Virus record (IMG/VR): IMGVR_UViG_3300033150_001833
Span: 1 to 59,808 of that record
Reading direction: 5' to 3' (one strand)
From: a virus
Length of the DNA: 59,808 nt
Part shown: positions 9,232-18,752 of the stretch, in pieces
Layout: each line of letters begins with the position of its first letter
Position numbering within the stretch: position 1 is the first letter of the stretch
Position numbers and translations under genes: made by a program
The notes under the pieces: generated by a model
What the model was told of the DNA's origin: nothing
Databases searched by the model: none
Seen by the model: only the letters and a program-made list of their open reading frames with translations

Positions 9232-11414
9232 TGTCTACTATAATTACATTTAGCATTGATCATACTAAAATTGACGCTACATTAACAGATTTCCCAGTAA
9301 TGATTAAACTGGATGATTTGAATGATGTTTGGGCTGAAATTGTTTCTAATAATGATCGGAAAAAGCTGAAAGTTAAAACTTCGCCCGGAGATGTAGAGTG
9401 CTATGTTGAAATAGAGCATTTCGATGTTAGCAGCAAAAAAGGTGTCCTGTGGACTAAAATACCTTCTATTTCAAGTTCGGCAGATACTAAGTTTACCCTT
9501 GAAGTTGGCTTGGTTTCGGATAACACATCTTATGTTGGTGATACCGGAGACGCTCCAGCAAAAGATGTATGGGATTCTAATTTTATTGGCGTTTGGCATA
9601 TGGCTCAGGACCCGAACGGGGATGTTGCGGATGCCATAAAAGATTCAACAAGCAATAGCAATCACGGCACTCCAGCCGGATCTATGACTTCTGCTGATTT
9701 GATTGATGGGAAGATTGGCAAAGCAATTGATTTTGATGGGGGTGATGACGAGATAAATTGTGGAGTAGACGCATCATTGGATCTTACAACAAATTTTACT
9801 TTGGAAGCCTCTATTAAAACAGACCATGATTGGGTTCCGTCTAATCAAAAATATTATAACATTCTTGCCAAACATAGTTTGTTTGCTTCCGGTACTTATG
9901 GACTGCGTATTTATGAAAGATCAACAAATTCTGAATTACATGTTCAGTGTGGAACACGCAATAGTGAGAGAGCATCAACTACTTTAGCTTTGAAAGATGT
10001 ATCATTTGCTAATGGTGTCTGGAATCATATAGTTGGGACCATGTTGGAAGCAGGAAAAATCAATCTTTTTATTAATGGTGTGGAAGATTGGGATGCCCAA
10101 GATGATGCTATAATTATAAACAATATTACAGGAGAACCACTAAAGATTGGATCATCTACTATTGAGGATGCTGCTGATTTAAGATGGAAAGATCAAATAG
10201 ATGAAGTACGAATTTCAGATATTGCTCGTTCTGCTGCCTGGATAAAAGCTACATACTATAGTAATTGGGACATGCTTATTACGATACCAGCTCCTGTAGC
10301 AGCATTCACATCGGACGAAACTGGTGGTGAGATTCCTTTAACTATTAACTTTACCGATCAAACAACCGGGGACGTGACTTCTTGGAGCTGGTCTTTCGGA
10401 GATGGTGGAGTTAGTGAGCTTCAAAATCCAAGTCATGAATACACTATTGCCGGCACATACACTGTCAGTCTCACCGTGACTAGCCCCGGTGGTGAAGACA
10501 CGGAAACTAAGGTTGATTATATTACTGTTACGGCTCCCCCGGCGCCAGTGGCAGAGTTTACAACAGATGAAACCAGTGGGGTGGTTCCGCTCACAGTGAA
10601 TTTTACCGATCAAACAACCGGAAATGTAACTTCTTGGAGCTGGTCTTTTGGAGATGGCGGAGTTAGTGAGCTTCAAAATCCAAGTCATACTTATTATGAT
10701 GCTGGTGTATACACCGTTAGTCTTACCGCAACCGGCCCAGGTGGCTCTGATAAAGTCTCCAAAACCATAACAGCAATAGCAACTGGTGATGTTGATGGTT
10801 TTGATACACTCAGGGGAAAATATATTTTCTCTAAGTTTCCTTATTGGTCATGGAATCCGCAAGAAGATTTTTACCATAAAAATGATGCTTTTAATCCGAT
10901 TGGTTTGTCCTTTGATGAAGAAATAGTTCAATACCCAAGGTATCAATCTGCATTCAGGCTTATTTATAATACCAAGGCACTAATTAGTTTGATAAATAAA
11001 TTCTTCGATTATCATTTAGGGCAATTAACAGCTTTATGGTTTCCATCATTTAAAAACGATTTTGTTCTGACATCCGATATCGGGGCGAGCGACACCATAC
11101 TCAATATTGAAGATATAAAATACGATAATTTTTATCCGCAGACACCCGGAACAGGCCGCTACATCTTCATATACGTTAATGACAACACATGGTTTGTGAG
11201 AAAGGTTATTGAAGCTCCGACATCAACATCCTTATTAATAGACAGAGCGCTTGAAATGAATATATCAGTATCACAAATTAAGACGATTTCCATTTTGTAT
11301 TTGGGTCGATTTAGTATCGATGAAATAGAATGGACATATATTACTCCTGATGTCGCTTATACTACATTGTATTTTGTTGAACTACCAGAAGAATATGCAA
11401 ATTTACCGTGGTGA
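9231..11414 (+). CDS. tail protein with LamG-like and two PKD domains (receptor-binding type)
   Basis: A 727-residue modular protein; ATG overlaps the upstream TGA. The first ~100 residues resemble a DUF2341-type beta domain, then a concanavalin/LamG-like domain (FIGVWHMAQDPNGDVADAIKD ... about 110-330) of the carbohydrate-binding kind. Two near-identical PKD domains follow (SWSWSFGDGGVSELQNPSH in both). The last ~200 residues (GKYIFSKFPYWSWNP onward) are shared with the next gene and probably anchor the protein to the tail tip. It likely contacts surface glycans of the host. PKD copies are nearly identical at DNA level, indicating recent duplication. Confidence 0.7.
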   Translation: MSTIITFSIDHTKIDATLTDFPVMIKLDDLNDVWAEIVSNNDRKKLKVKTSPGDVECYVEIEHFDVSSKKGVLWTKIPSISSSADTKFTLEVGLVSDNTSYVGDTGDAPAKDVWDSNFIGVWHMAQDPNGDVADAIKDSTSNSNHGTPAGSMTSADLIDGKIGKAIDFDGGDDEINCGVDASLDLTTNFTLEASIKTDHDWVPSNQKYYNILAKHSLFASGTYGLRIYERSTNSELHVQCGTRNSERASTTLALKDVSFANGVWNHIVGTMLEAGKINLFINGVEDWDAQDDAIIINNITGEPLKIGSSTIEDAADLRWKDQIDEVRISDIARSAAWIKATYYSNWDMLITIPAPVAAFTSDETGGEIPLTINFTDQTTGDVTSWSWSFGDGGVSELQNPSHEYTIAGTYTVSLTVTSPGGEDTETKVDYITVTAPPAPVAEFTTDETSGVVPLTVNFTDQTTGNVTSWSWSFGDGGVSELQNPSHTYYDAGVYTVSLTATGPGGSDKVSKTITAIATGDVDGFDTLRGKYIFSKFPYWSWNPQEDFYHKNDAFNPIGLSFDEEIVQYPRYQSAFRLIYNTKALISLINKFFDYHLGQLTALWFPSFKNDFVLTSDIGASDTILNIEDIKYDNFYPQTPGTGRYIFIYVNDNTWFVRKVIEAPTSTSLLIDRALEMNISVSQIKTISILYLGRFSIDEIEWTYITPDVAYTTLYFVELPEEYANLPW

Positions 11415-11420
11415 ATTATA

Positions 11421-12896
11421 ATGGGTTTTGTTGGAACCAAATGGAATTCTGCTGATAAAGCATCGGACATAACTCTATCTGACGGTGATTTAACGGTTTC
11501 CGGTAACTCCAGTGGATTTGTTCGTACAGTAGATGGTAAATCCAGTGGTAAATGGTATTGGGAAATTACTATTTCTGCCAGAGGAGATTATGATAGCCCG
11601 AGAATTGGAATTGCTACAATAGGCGCTGATCGTGATGATGATCTTGGCAAGACTGATAGTTGGGTGTTTTATGGCTATGATGCTACTAAGTCTATAAGAA
11701 TGACCAATTCAAATAGTTATTTTTATTGCGGCGGCATAAGTGTATCTGATATTATTGGAACTGCGCTTGATCTTGATGCAGGTAAAATTTGGTGGTCGAT
11801 AAATGGAGTGTGGTGCGAAGGTGGAGATCCAGCCGCCGGGACTGGTGAAGCATATTCAGGTATCAGCGGAACTATTCATCCTGCTCACCAACCTGCTAGT
11901 CCATCTTCAACATGTACTGCTAATTTTGGAAATTCAGCATTAACATATTCACCTCCCTCCGGGTTTACTGCTGGTTTTGGCGAGGAAGTGCCTCCCCCTA
12001 CAGCAGCGTTTACATCAGACAAAACCAGCGGTGAGATTCCGTTGACTATTAATTTTACAGACCAAACAACTGGAAATGTAACTTCTTGGAGTTGGTCTTT
12101 TGGAGATGGCGGGGATAGCGAGCTTCAAAATCCAAGTTATGAATACACTAAAGTAGGTATATATACTGTTGTTCTTACAGCAACTGGGCCTGGTGGCTCC
12201 AGCCAGGACTCAGGGACCATCACGGCGATGCCGGTTGGTATTAGCGGGTTTGGAACATATAGAGGGAAGCATATTTTTACTAAAATTCCTCACTGGTCCG
12301 AAAACCCGCAGGAAAACTTTTATCGCAAGGATGATGTTTTTGCTCCAATTGGTTTTTCATTTACTGAAGAGGTGGTTTCGTGTTCAAGATATAAAACCAT
12401 GTTTAAATATAGTTGCCACATGAAATCTCATATCGCAGCGGTTAATGAATTCTTCGATTATCATTTGAAATCTCATATCGCAGCGGTTAATGAATTCTTC
12501 GATTATCATTTGGGGCAATTAGTATCACTATGGTTTCCATCATCTAAAAATGATTTTATTCTGACATCTGATATCGGGGCGACAGACACTACGCTTAATA
12601 TTGAAGATGTTGAGTATAATGATTTCTATTCGCAACTTTCAGGTACGGGGCACCATATTTTTATATATGTGAATGTTAATACCTGGTTTGCGAGAAAGAT
12701 TGTCGGGGCTCCGACATCAACATCTTTGTTAATAGATGAAGCGCTTGGAGTAAACGTGCTAATGTCACAAGTTAAAATGATTTCCATCTTATATTTAGGT
12801 AGGTTTGATATGGATGAAATAGAATGGACATACATCACTCCTGATGTTGCTTCTACCAAGCTAAGTTTTGTTGAATTACCGGAGGAATACGTATGA
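11421..12896 (+). CDS. tail protein with SPRY-like and PKD domains, paralogue of the preceding gene
   Basis: A 491-residue protein: residues 1-190 form a SPRY/B30.2-like domain (GKWYWEITISARGDYDSPRI, IWWSINGVWCEGG), then one PKD domain (SWSWSFGDGGDSELQNPSYEY), then the same C-terminal anchor as the upstream protein (GKHIFTKIPHWSENP onward, ending YLGRFDMDEIEWTYITPDV). The N-terminal binding module has therefore been swapped while the tail-attachment part is kept. A 45-bp exact tandem duplication at 12423-12512 adds 15 residues in frame. Confidence 0.7.
   Translation: MGFVGTKWNSADKASDITLSDGDLTVSGNSSGFVRTVDGKSSGKWYWEITISARGDYDSPRIGIATIGADRDDDLGKTDSWVFYGYDATKSIRMTNSNSYFYCGGISVSDIIGTALDLDAGKIWWSINGVWCEGGDPAAGTGEAYSGISGTIHPAHQPASPSSTCTANFGNSALTYSPPSGFTAGFGEEVPPPTAAFTSDKTSGEIPLTINFTDQTTGNVTSWSWSFGDGGDSELQNPSYEYTKVGIYTVVLTATGPGGSSQDSGTITAMPVGISGFGTYRGKHIFTKIPHWSENPQENFYRKDDVFAPIGFSFTEEVVSCSRYKTMFKYSCHMKSHIAAVNEFFDYHLKSHIAAVNEFFDYHLGQLVSLWFPSSKNDFILTSDIGATDTTLNIEDVEYNDFYSQLSGTGHHIFIYVNVNTWFARKIVGAPTSTSLLIDEALGVNVLMSQVKMISILYLGRFDMDEIEWTYITPDVASTKLSFVELPEEYV
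12423..12512 (+). repeat. 45-bp exact tandem duplication inside the PKD/SPRY tail gene
   Basis: Two adjacent identical 45-bp copies encode KSHIAAVNEFFDYHL twice in frame. The paralogue at 9231-11414 has the corresponding segment only once (ALISLINKFFDYHLGQL), so the duplication is an addition in this copy. It may be a real slippage event or an assembly artefact. Confidence 0.9.
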
Positions 12897-13720
12897 GAAC
12901 ATCACCATCGACCGACTATACAGGATATGAGGAAGGATCAGAACGTCGGCCAGCGGAATTATACCATATCTGGAGAGGTGAAAGTAACTGGTATTATACC
13001 AGCGGCCGTAAAAATATTTCGTACGGTGGTAATACATACACCCATGCCCCTATTCAGAGAGGAGCAATTCAGCATGATTCCGAAATTAATGCGTCAACAG
13101 TCGATATTGATTGTGCCAGAATCATGCCTCCGTTAGATGAATATACAACGTACAATCTTGTGGATGTAATATGGATTACGGTTTATAATGTTTTCTGGAA
13201 TCAAGATCCAATTGAAGCTATTCCAATATTCTCGGGTATGGTTGAAAAAACCACTAACCAGGGTCCAGCAACTCGCATGCATTGCGTGTCTCTGGAATAT
13301 TTATTAAACAGAAACATCCCACGATATCGGTATCAATCGGGCTGCAATCATACTCTCTACGGCGATCGTTGTGGTATAATAGAGGCAGACTATCAAACAA
13401 CAGCGACAGTCGATGCAATAAGCACTAATCAATTTACACTGACCCTTTCTGGCGCTACGTTTGAAAGCAATGCTTCACCGTATTATCTGTACGGGAATGT
13501 ATATTTTGGGAGTCACTTACGCATGATCGTCGGCCATACCGGTTTAACTATTACGATGAGATATGCAATCGAACCCCTGCAAGTTGGCGATGAAGTTCTG
13601 GTATCCGCAGGTTGCGACAAAACCAAAGAAACATGTTATACAAAATTTAATAACATCGATAATTTTTTTGGATTTCCGTATATTCAGTTTAAAAACCCAA
13701 TTCTAAAGGCGGCAATGTGA
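12893..13720 (+). CDS. minor tail protein, BR0599/DUF2163-like
   Basis: A 275-residue protein; ATGA overlap with the upstream stop. The cysteine-bearing C-terminal part (SGCNHTLYGDRCGI ... GCDKTKETCYTKF, then NIDNFFGFPYIQFKNP) matches the conserved GC..T...C..+F.N..NF.G.P pattern of the BR0599 C-terminal family found in tail modules of siphophages and gene transfer agents, next to a P60-type peptidase as here. It is probably a tail-tip component. Confidence comes from the C-terminal motif plus neighbours. Confidence 0.75.
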   Translation: MRTSPSTDYTGYEEGSERRPAELYHIWRGESNWYYTSGRKNISYGGNTYTHAPIQRGAIQHDSEINASTVDIDCARIMPPLDEYTTYNLVDVIWITVYNVFWNQDPIEAIPIFSGMVEKTTNQGPATRMHCVSLEYLLNRNIPRYRYQSGCNHTLYGDRCGIIEADYQTTATVDAISTNQFTLTLSGATFESNASPYYLYGNVYFGSHLRMIVGHTGLTITMRYAIEPLQVGDEVLVSAGCDKTKETCYTKFNNIDNFFGFPYIQFKNPILKAAM

Positions 13721-14208
13721 TGCGTTGGTATTTTGAAGATATAAACAGGCAATTACGATTAAAGGCTATTATTGATTCATGGATAGGCACGCCATTTAGG
13801 CATAGATGCGCTGTTAAGGGCAAACAGGGCGGAGTGGACTGTATTCATTTTGTTGCTGAGGTTTTTAAGGAACTGGGCGTAATTCAAGATTATACTGTGC
13901 CTGAATATGAGCATGATTGGCATCTTCATAAATCTGAGGAAAAATTACTCCGTAGCATTTTTAAATTTGCTGAGGCTCTAAAAGATAAAGGTTCTTTGAA
14001 AAATGTTGGGTTTAATGATCCGAAAAACGGAGATATTATTATGTTTCAGTTTGGAAGAACTGTATCGCATGCTTCGATTTATTATGACAAACGCATTTAT
14101 CAGTCCTTAACAGGCATGCGTGTTGAACCAAGACCGTTCCATGATAAATCAACTGATTTTAGAAAAAAATATGAATTTAGAATTTTCGAAAGGATTACTA
14201 CGCCATGA
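13720..14208 (+). CDS. NlpC/P60-family tail peptidase
   Basis: A 162-residue protein; ATG at 13720 overlaps the upstream TGA. The catalytic cysteine lies in GKQGGVDCIHFVAEVF and the histidine in FGRTVSHASIYYD, with PKNGDIIMFQF between them, the standard NlpC/P60 layout. The N-terminal WIGTPFRHR also fits this family. In tail modules this enzyme cleaves peptidoglycan cross-links or stems to help DNA entry. Stop overlaps the next ATG. Confidence 0.88.
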   Translation: MRWYFEDINRQLRLKAIIDSWIGTPFRHRCAVKGKQGGVDCIHFVAEVFKELGVIQDYTVPEYEHDWHLHKSEEKLLRSIFKFAEALKDKGSLKNVGFNDPKNGDIIMFQFGRTVSHASIYYDKRIYQSLTGMRVEPRPFHDKSTDFRKKYEFRIFERITTP

Positions 14209-15143
14209 GTGGTTTATGGGGAAATATGGGGATAGCCACTATGATAGGAGCCGTAGCATTTTTTGCAAGTGGCGGTAATCCTTATGTTGGCATGTTAGCA
14301 TTTACTTTAACGGCTGGCGTTATGTCATACATAAATCCGGTTACTCCGGATATTGACTCCCCTGGCCAACCTGAGATCGGCGAGTTTAGAATATCATCAG
14401 CTACAGAGGGAGCTGTGATTCCCGATCTTCTTGGAACTACAAAATGCACCGGAAATATTTTTTATTATTTTGGTGAACGAGCTGTAGAGCAGACCGAAAC
14501 AGCAGAAGGTGGAAAGGGGATGGGTAGCAGTCAAGAATATGTTACTGGATACAAATATTATTTATCATGGTGCATGGGGATGTGTTTAGGTCCTGTAGAT
14601 ACGCTATATTCAGTATATGCCGGCGAAGAATTAGTGTGGAATGGAGTTTTAGAAGTAAATGAATTTGGTTACGAAACCATCACTCTTGATAATTTAGGGT
14701 CCATGACTTTTTATTTTGGGACCGACAATCAACCTGCAAATGATACTGTTGGTGAGTCTTTAATTGACCCTAACTTAAATCCAGCATATAGAGGGCTTTG
14801 TTATGCATTCTTTGATGATGTTTGTGTTGGGCGAACTCCAAGTTGTCCTGTTATGCGGTTTGTTTTAGGTAAAAGACCGAAGTTTGGATTTAATATTGAT
14901 GAAGAAATTGGATTGGATTGTAATCCGGCTCATGCAATATGTCATATTCTTACTGATGAAATGTTGGTTGGTTTGGATGAAAGCATGGTAGATAATACTA
15001 CGTTTTCTGATGTTGCTGATACTGCATACAATGAAGGTCGAGGTATCAGTTTATTAATGGACATGCAACAACCAGCAACTACATATATTGAATCTATATT
15101 AACCCATGTTGGAGGAATGTTAAGCAGTAGCGCTGACGATTAA
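14205..15143 (+). CDS. tail tip protein, N-terminal part of a J/TipJ-like assembly
   Basis: A 312-residue protein. Two hydrophobic segments near the start (MGIATMIGAVAFFASGG, MLAFTLTAGVMSYI) are followed by EGAVIPDLLGTTKCTGNIFYY and a cysteine-containing region ending ILTHVGGMLSSSADD, corresponding to the part of J-like hub proteins just before their GK(F/L)KL module. In typical J proteins the chain continues; here a TAA stop intervenes and the next gene, 2 bases on, begins with that module (AHSFKLSLLRG). The tip protein is thus split into separate chains. Confidence 0.6.
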   Translation: MSGLWGNMGIATMIGAVAFFASGGNPYVGMLAFTLTAGVMSYINPVTPDIDSPGQPEIGEFRISSATEGAVIPDLLGTTKCTGNIFYYFGERAVEQTETAEGGKGMGSSQEYVTGYKYYLSWCMGMCLGPVDTLYSVYAGEELVWNGVLEVNEFGYETITLDNLGSMTFYFGTDNQPANDTVGESLIDPNLNPAYRGLCYAFFDDVCVGRTPSCPVMRFVLGKRPKFGFNIDEEIGLDCNPAHAICHILTDEMLVGLDESMVDNTTFSDVADTAYNEGRGISLLMDMQQPATTYIESILTHVGGMLSSSADD

Positions 15144-15145
15144 TT

Positions 15146-15613
15146 ATGGCACATTCATTTAAACTTTCTTTGTTGCGCGGAACAATCAGCTTGGATGATA
15201 TTCCGGATGTTCCGGATAAGGCATTAACAGGGCCGCCAACAATTTCACGAGCATCGCTGATAAAATGTATTAATGATGTCAGATTAAATTTTGCATTGAG
15301 AGTAAATACATATATGTCAGGAGAAATTGTTGATCCTCTCGAATGGGATTATGAAGAAAGTGATAAGTCTATTAATCCAGGCGAATCATGCAATATTGCT
15401 GTAATTGGAGATGGCACTCCATTTATGTGGGAAATTAAAGCTGACGGGTTTTTCCTCGATGCTGACCACTTAACGCAATCAGGAGAAACCACAGAGGTAT
15501 CAAGGACTCTCTATTGCGATGAAAATGCTTATGGGTCATGCGCTATTAAAGTCACTGACACTAACGGTTTAAATACTTTTGGATATGTAACCTGCACGAA
15601 AGATTGGATATGA
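15146..15613 (+). CDS. tail tip protein, middle segment of J-like assembly with inserted beta domain
   Basis: A 155-residue protein. The first ~50 residues (FKLSLLRGTISLDDIPDVPD ... CINDVRLNF) match the J-type segment following the hub domain; residues 60-150 are an inserted beta-rich, Ig-like part (INPGESCNIAVIGDG ... SCAIKVTDTNG). The stop overlaps the ATG of the next gene. A paralogue of the first 50 residues begins the gene at 16983, showing domain recombination. Confidence 0.55.
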   Translation: MAHSFKLSLLRGTISLDDIPDVPDKALTGPPTISRASLIKCINDVRLNFALRVNTYMSGEIVDPLEWDYEESDKSINPGESCNIAVIGDGTPFMWEIKADGFFLDADHLTQSGETTEVSRTLYCDENAYGSCAIKVTDTNGLNTFGYVTCTKDWI

Positions 15614-16980
15614 ATATTAGAGAAGCGGTAGTAATGTCTGAAGACACCGCAAGCAAACAAGCAGTGGGTGTTAATCATAAATCTGTTCGATTTATGATGT
15701 TTACAAATGTTCAGAATGCTCAGTGGGCGGCGGACAGGATAATATCTGAAAGTTCGTATCCACTGGCTACTGTTGCGTTTGAAAGCAATAGGAAATTATT
15801 TCGATATCTACCAGGCGATGTCGTAAAATTAACTTATAGCAGATACTCAGAAAGTATTATTTGTAGAATAACAAACATCCATGAAGAAGATTTATTAACA
15901 GGCAAAATTATTGTATCCGCCATAGAAGACGCAAATTATGCTGGAAGACTGCCTATTAGCGGAACTTCACCTGTTTCAGATGACCCACCGGACCCCGTTG
16001 CCGTAGTCCCGTTAACTCATTTCGGAATTATGGAAGCGCCATATGCTGTCTGCGGAGATGATATTCAGATAATCGTAACCGCTGCCAGAGAGGTTGGTGT
16101 TGAAGTCGGATATTTATTATACATGTCTCTGGATGGATCTACATATACTGAAATCAAGAATGTTCATAAATTTGCAACACACGGAGTTTTGGCATCTGAG
16201 TATCCCGCAGAAACTAATATTATAGATGACGATACGGGTTTTGATATTACTGTAACCATGGATTCAAGTTTTTTACAAAGTTGCTCCAGAAATCAATTAT
16301 TTACAGCCACGAATATGGCAATCCTTGGTGAAGAAATTATTACGTTTCAAACTGTTACTCCTTATGGGGTTGACAATAAATATAAAATAGAAGGTATTTA
16401 TAGGATGAGGTTTGGAACTCGTCAAGTTACTCACAACATCGGGGAGGACTTTTATTTTGTTGGCACAAGCAAATATGAGGTTGTGGAGAACGTTGAATTT
16501 AATATGGGTACTACTTTATATTTTAAAGTAGTCCCGTATTCAACAACTACATCGGGGAGTATTGCTGATGCTGAGGCAGAAGAAATCACTTTTACCGGAT
16601 TCGCAAGAGAGCCCTACGATCCGACTAATTTAACCGTGAATGATGTGGCTGTTAATCCGTCATACACCACCGATTGTGATCTTGCATGGAATCCAAGAGT
16701 AAGAGGTGTTGGCGCAGGGCTTGAGAACCCGGATTATTATACCGATGAAGAAGATGTATGGGAAGGATTATTTGAAGTGCAAGTTTATGTTTCGGATGCG
16801 CTGGTAAGAACCGTAACTGATATTGACAATGATCATTTTATATACACTGAAGCTATGAATATATCTGATAACGGAAGTTTAGCTAGTAAGATTGATTTTA
16901 AGCTTAGGAATTATATTGATGCGGGCGGTGGACAGATTTTTTATTCTGACTGGGTATTAATAACCGCTATAAAGGTATAG
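15610..16980 (+). CDS. tail tip protein, C-terminal segment of J-like assembly
   Basis: A 456-residue protein; ATG at 15610 overlaps the upstream TGA (ATGA), preferred over a TTG at 15604. The N-terminal part (NAQWAADRIISESSYPLATV, LFRYLPGDVVKLTYSRYSE) matches the A...A...YP.A....N....+.PGD.V.L segment of J-type hub proteins. The C-terminal half has fibronectin-like strands (YDPTNLTVNDVAVNP). It likely forms the central tip with the two upstream chains. Confidence 0.6.
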   Translation: MNIREAVVMSEDTASKQAVGVNHKSVRFMMFTNVQNAQWAADRIISESSYPLATVAFESNRKLFRYLPGDVVKLTYSRYSESIICRITNIHEEDLLTGKIIVSAIEDANYAGRLPISGTSPVSDDPPDPVAVVPLTHFGIMEAPYAVCGDDIQIIVTAAREVGVEVGYLLYMSLDGSTYTEIKNVHKFATHGVLASEYPAETNIIDDDTGFDITVTMDSSFLQSCSRNQLFTATNMAILGEEIITFQTVTPYGVDNKYKIEGIYRMRFGTRQVTHNIGEDFYFVGTSKYEVVENVEFNMGTTLYFKVVPYSTTTSGSIADAEAEEITFTGFAREPYDPTNLTVNDVAVNPSYTTDCDLAWNPRVRGVGAGLENPDYYTDEEDVWEGLFEVQVYVSDALVRTVTDIDNDHFIYTEAMNISDNGSLASKIDFKLRNYIDAGGGQIFYSDWVLITAIKV

Positions 16981-16982
16981 GA

Positions 16983-18305
16983 ATGGCAACATCATTTAAA
17001 TTAAAACTTTTCAGAGATGATATTAATATTGAGGATATCCCTGAAATATCTAATGACAACGCAATTATAGGCGCTCCGTCATTTAAAAGAGACCAGGCAA
17101 GTAATATTAATGATGTTCGAGTCAATTATAGTCATGCAGACCCATGCCCTGAATCTAACATCATATTTGTTGCTACAGGGGGCGGGACAGTGTGTACCTT
17201 TGAAATAGGAGATTATTCCCATAATGTAGGCACTATACTTGACAGCGTTGAGTATGACGTTTATTCGCAAGCTGGATATGAAGCTTCGAAATTTAGTCAA
17301 ATTATTCATGCATCTGGTAATATTTATGTAATTGTTTACCGTAGCAGAAATGCCTATAATTACATCCAAACGTTACATATAGGTGACGGGACAAACGATG
17401 ACAAAGGTATTATTACTCTGATCGAGGATTTGCGCATAGCTGATTGTGCTTATTCTGGTGGAGTAATCAAAACTTCTCCTGGTCATTTTACAACTCCGTA
17501 TGCTATTCGTTACGGATCACTACAATATTGTACATTTACAATTGATGATGACGGCGCAATTGCTAATAATAGTGTATCAAATATTTGGCCCAACGGAGCT
17601 ACTGGACAGGTTCTTCCCGGAGCTATGTGCTGCGATAAACTTTTTTTCTCCGGGCCGGAGCCAGATCATTGGGTGCCAGGCGCTTTATGTATATGTGATT
17701 TACCACCAATTTGGTATTTAGCAGGTGAGCCGCCTACTTGGCATTTAAGATACGAAGAAATTGAACCAATAGATACTGCATTATATGGCAGGATGGTAGA
17801 GGTTGATAGTCGTACCAATCTTGGGGATATAAAAGTTTTATATTATAAAAGGCTTGACCCAACTCGTTTCACTATGACTATCCCTGGTTATGACAAAATA
17901 GATATTGAAACATCAATCGATGTTGATCCTTATTATGCCAGTGCACTTAGTTTGGAAGGTTATCCAAAAATTGCAGTTGCGTATACTGTATCTGGATATT
18001 ACCCTCTACGATTAAAAACTTATTATGTATATGTAACGCAAGTTAGCGGATTTTGGGTAGCCCAATTAATATCATCCGATTCCAAAACTTTTCCTCCTGA
18101 GGATTCAGGATTTAGTTCTATGCAAACAGTTATAACACATAAAAACAGGGATAAATATTTAATCGGAGTTGGTCGCTATGTTCATACTATCAGGATAAAG
18201 AATGACGGAACAATAGGTGATCCTCTTAATACAATAGATTTCGGTAGTATTATCAGCTTAAATCATATTCTTAAAATAGAGCTGCCTGAAATACCAGAGG
18301 AGTAA
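16983..18305 (+). CDS. tail tip-associated protein with duplicated J-segment and propeller-like domain
   Basis: A 440-residue protein. It opens with SFKLKLFRDDINIEDIPEIS and NDVRVNYS, paralogous to the start of the gene at 15146, then diverges into a beta-rich region with repeated strand patterns (e.g. TLHIGDGTNDDKGIITLIED, GFWVAQLISSD, YVHTIRIKNDGTIG) that looks like a beta-propeller. The shared N-terminus probably attaches it to the tip; the C-terminal part may bind host surface. Function inferred from position. Confidence 0.5.
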   Translation: MATSFKLKLFRDDINIEDIPEISNDNAIIGAPSFKRDQASNINDVRVNYSHADPCPESNIIFVATGGGTVCTFEIGDYSHNVGTILDSVEYDVYSQAGYEASKFSQIIHASGNIYVIVYRSRNAYNYIQTLHIGDGTNDDKGIITLIEDLRIADCAYSGGVIKTSPGHFTTPYAIRYGSLQYCTFTIDDDGAIANNSVSNIWPNGATGQVLPGAMCCDKLFFSGPEPDHWVPGALCICDLPPIWYLAGEPPTWHLRYEEIEPIDTALYGRMVEVDSRTNLGDIKVLYYKRLDPTRFTMTIPGYDKIDIETSIDVDPYYASALSLEGYPKIAVAYTVSGYYPLRLKTYYVYVTQVSGFWVAQLISSDSKTFPPEDSGFSSMQTVITHKNRDKYLIGVGRYVHTIRIKNDGTIGDPLNTIDFGSIISLNHILKIELPEIPEE

Positions 18306-18308
18306 TAT

Positions 18309-18752
18309 ATGGCAACGGACAAGTACGGACTAGTAACAGTTGATTTTGGAACAACAGGCTGGAACGGAATTCTTAAAACTTCCATCGAACAAATTGATGC
18401 GTATATGCAAACATATGCCAGGTTCAAGGTTGGTCCTGCTGCATCAATAGCGCCGTATAAACCGGTATGTTTGCAAGATGGCGTATGGGAGCTTGCCAAA
18501 GAAGGCACAAACCAGATGCCTGTTGTTGGTATTTCCATAGAACCTTCGACAAAAACCAGTGGGGAGTATTTGCGTGCTCAAAGAGCCGGCTTAGTCACCA
18601 ATACTGACTGGTCGTGGAACCCTCCATCTGGGGAAATATGGTGCAATTCAGACGGAGATCTGGTGCAAAATATTTCTGGTGAAGAATGGATGACTCGCCA
18701 GGCACGAGTTGGATGTGTGCATAGCGCTACAAAAATATTCGTGCAGCTATGA
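18309..18752 (+). CDS. fibre/decoration-like structural protein
   Basis: A 147-residue protein. The segment PVVGISIEPSTKTSGEYLRA with QRAGLVTNTDWSW and GEIWCNSDGDLVQN matches a common phage pattern (VVGIA...GE...+...G.+TN..W.W.PG..+) seen in the distal part of tail-fibre or decoration proteins. It is four bases downstream of the preceding gene and overlaps the next. Virion location is likely; precise role unknown. Confidence 0.5.
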   Translation: MATDKYGLVTVDFGTTGWNGILKTSIEQIDAYMQTYARFKVGPAASIAPYKPVCLQDGVWELAKEGTNQMPVVGISIEPSTKTSGEYLRAQRAGLVTNTDWSWNPPSGEIWCNSDGDLVQNISGEEWMTRQARVGCVHSATKIFVQL

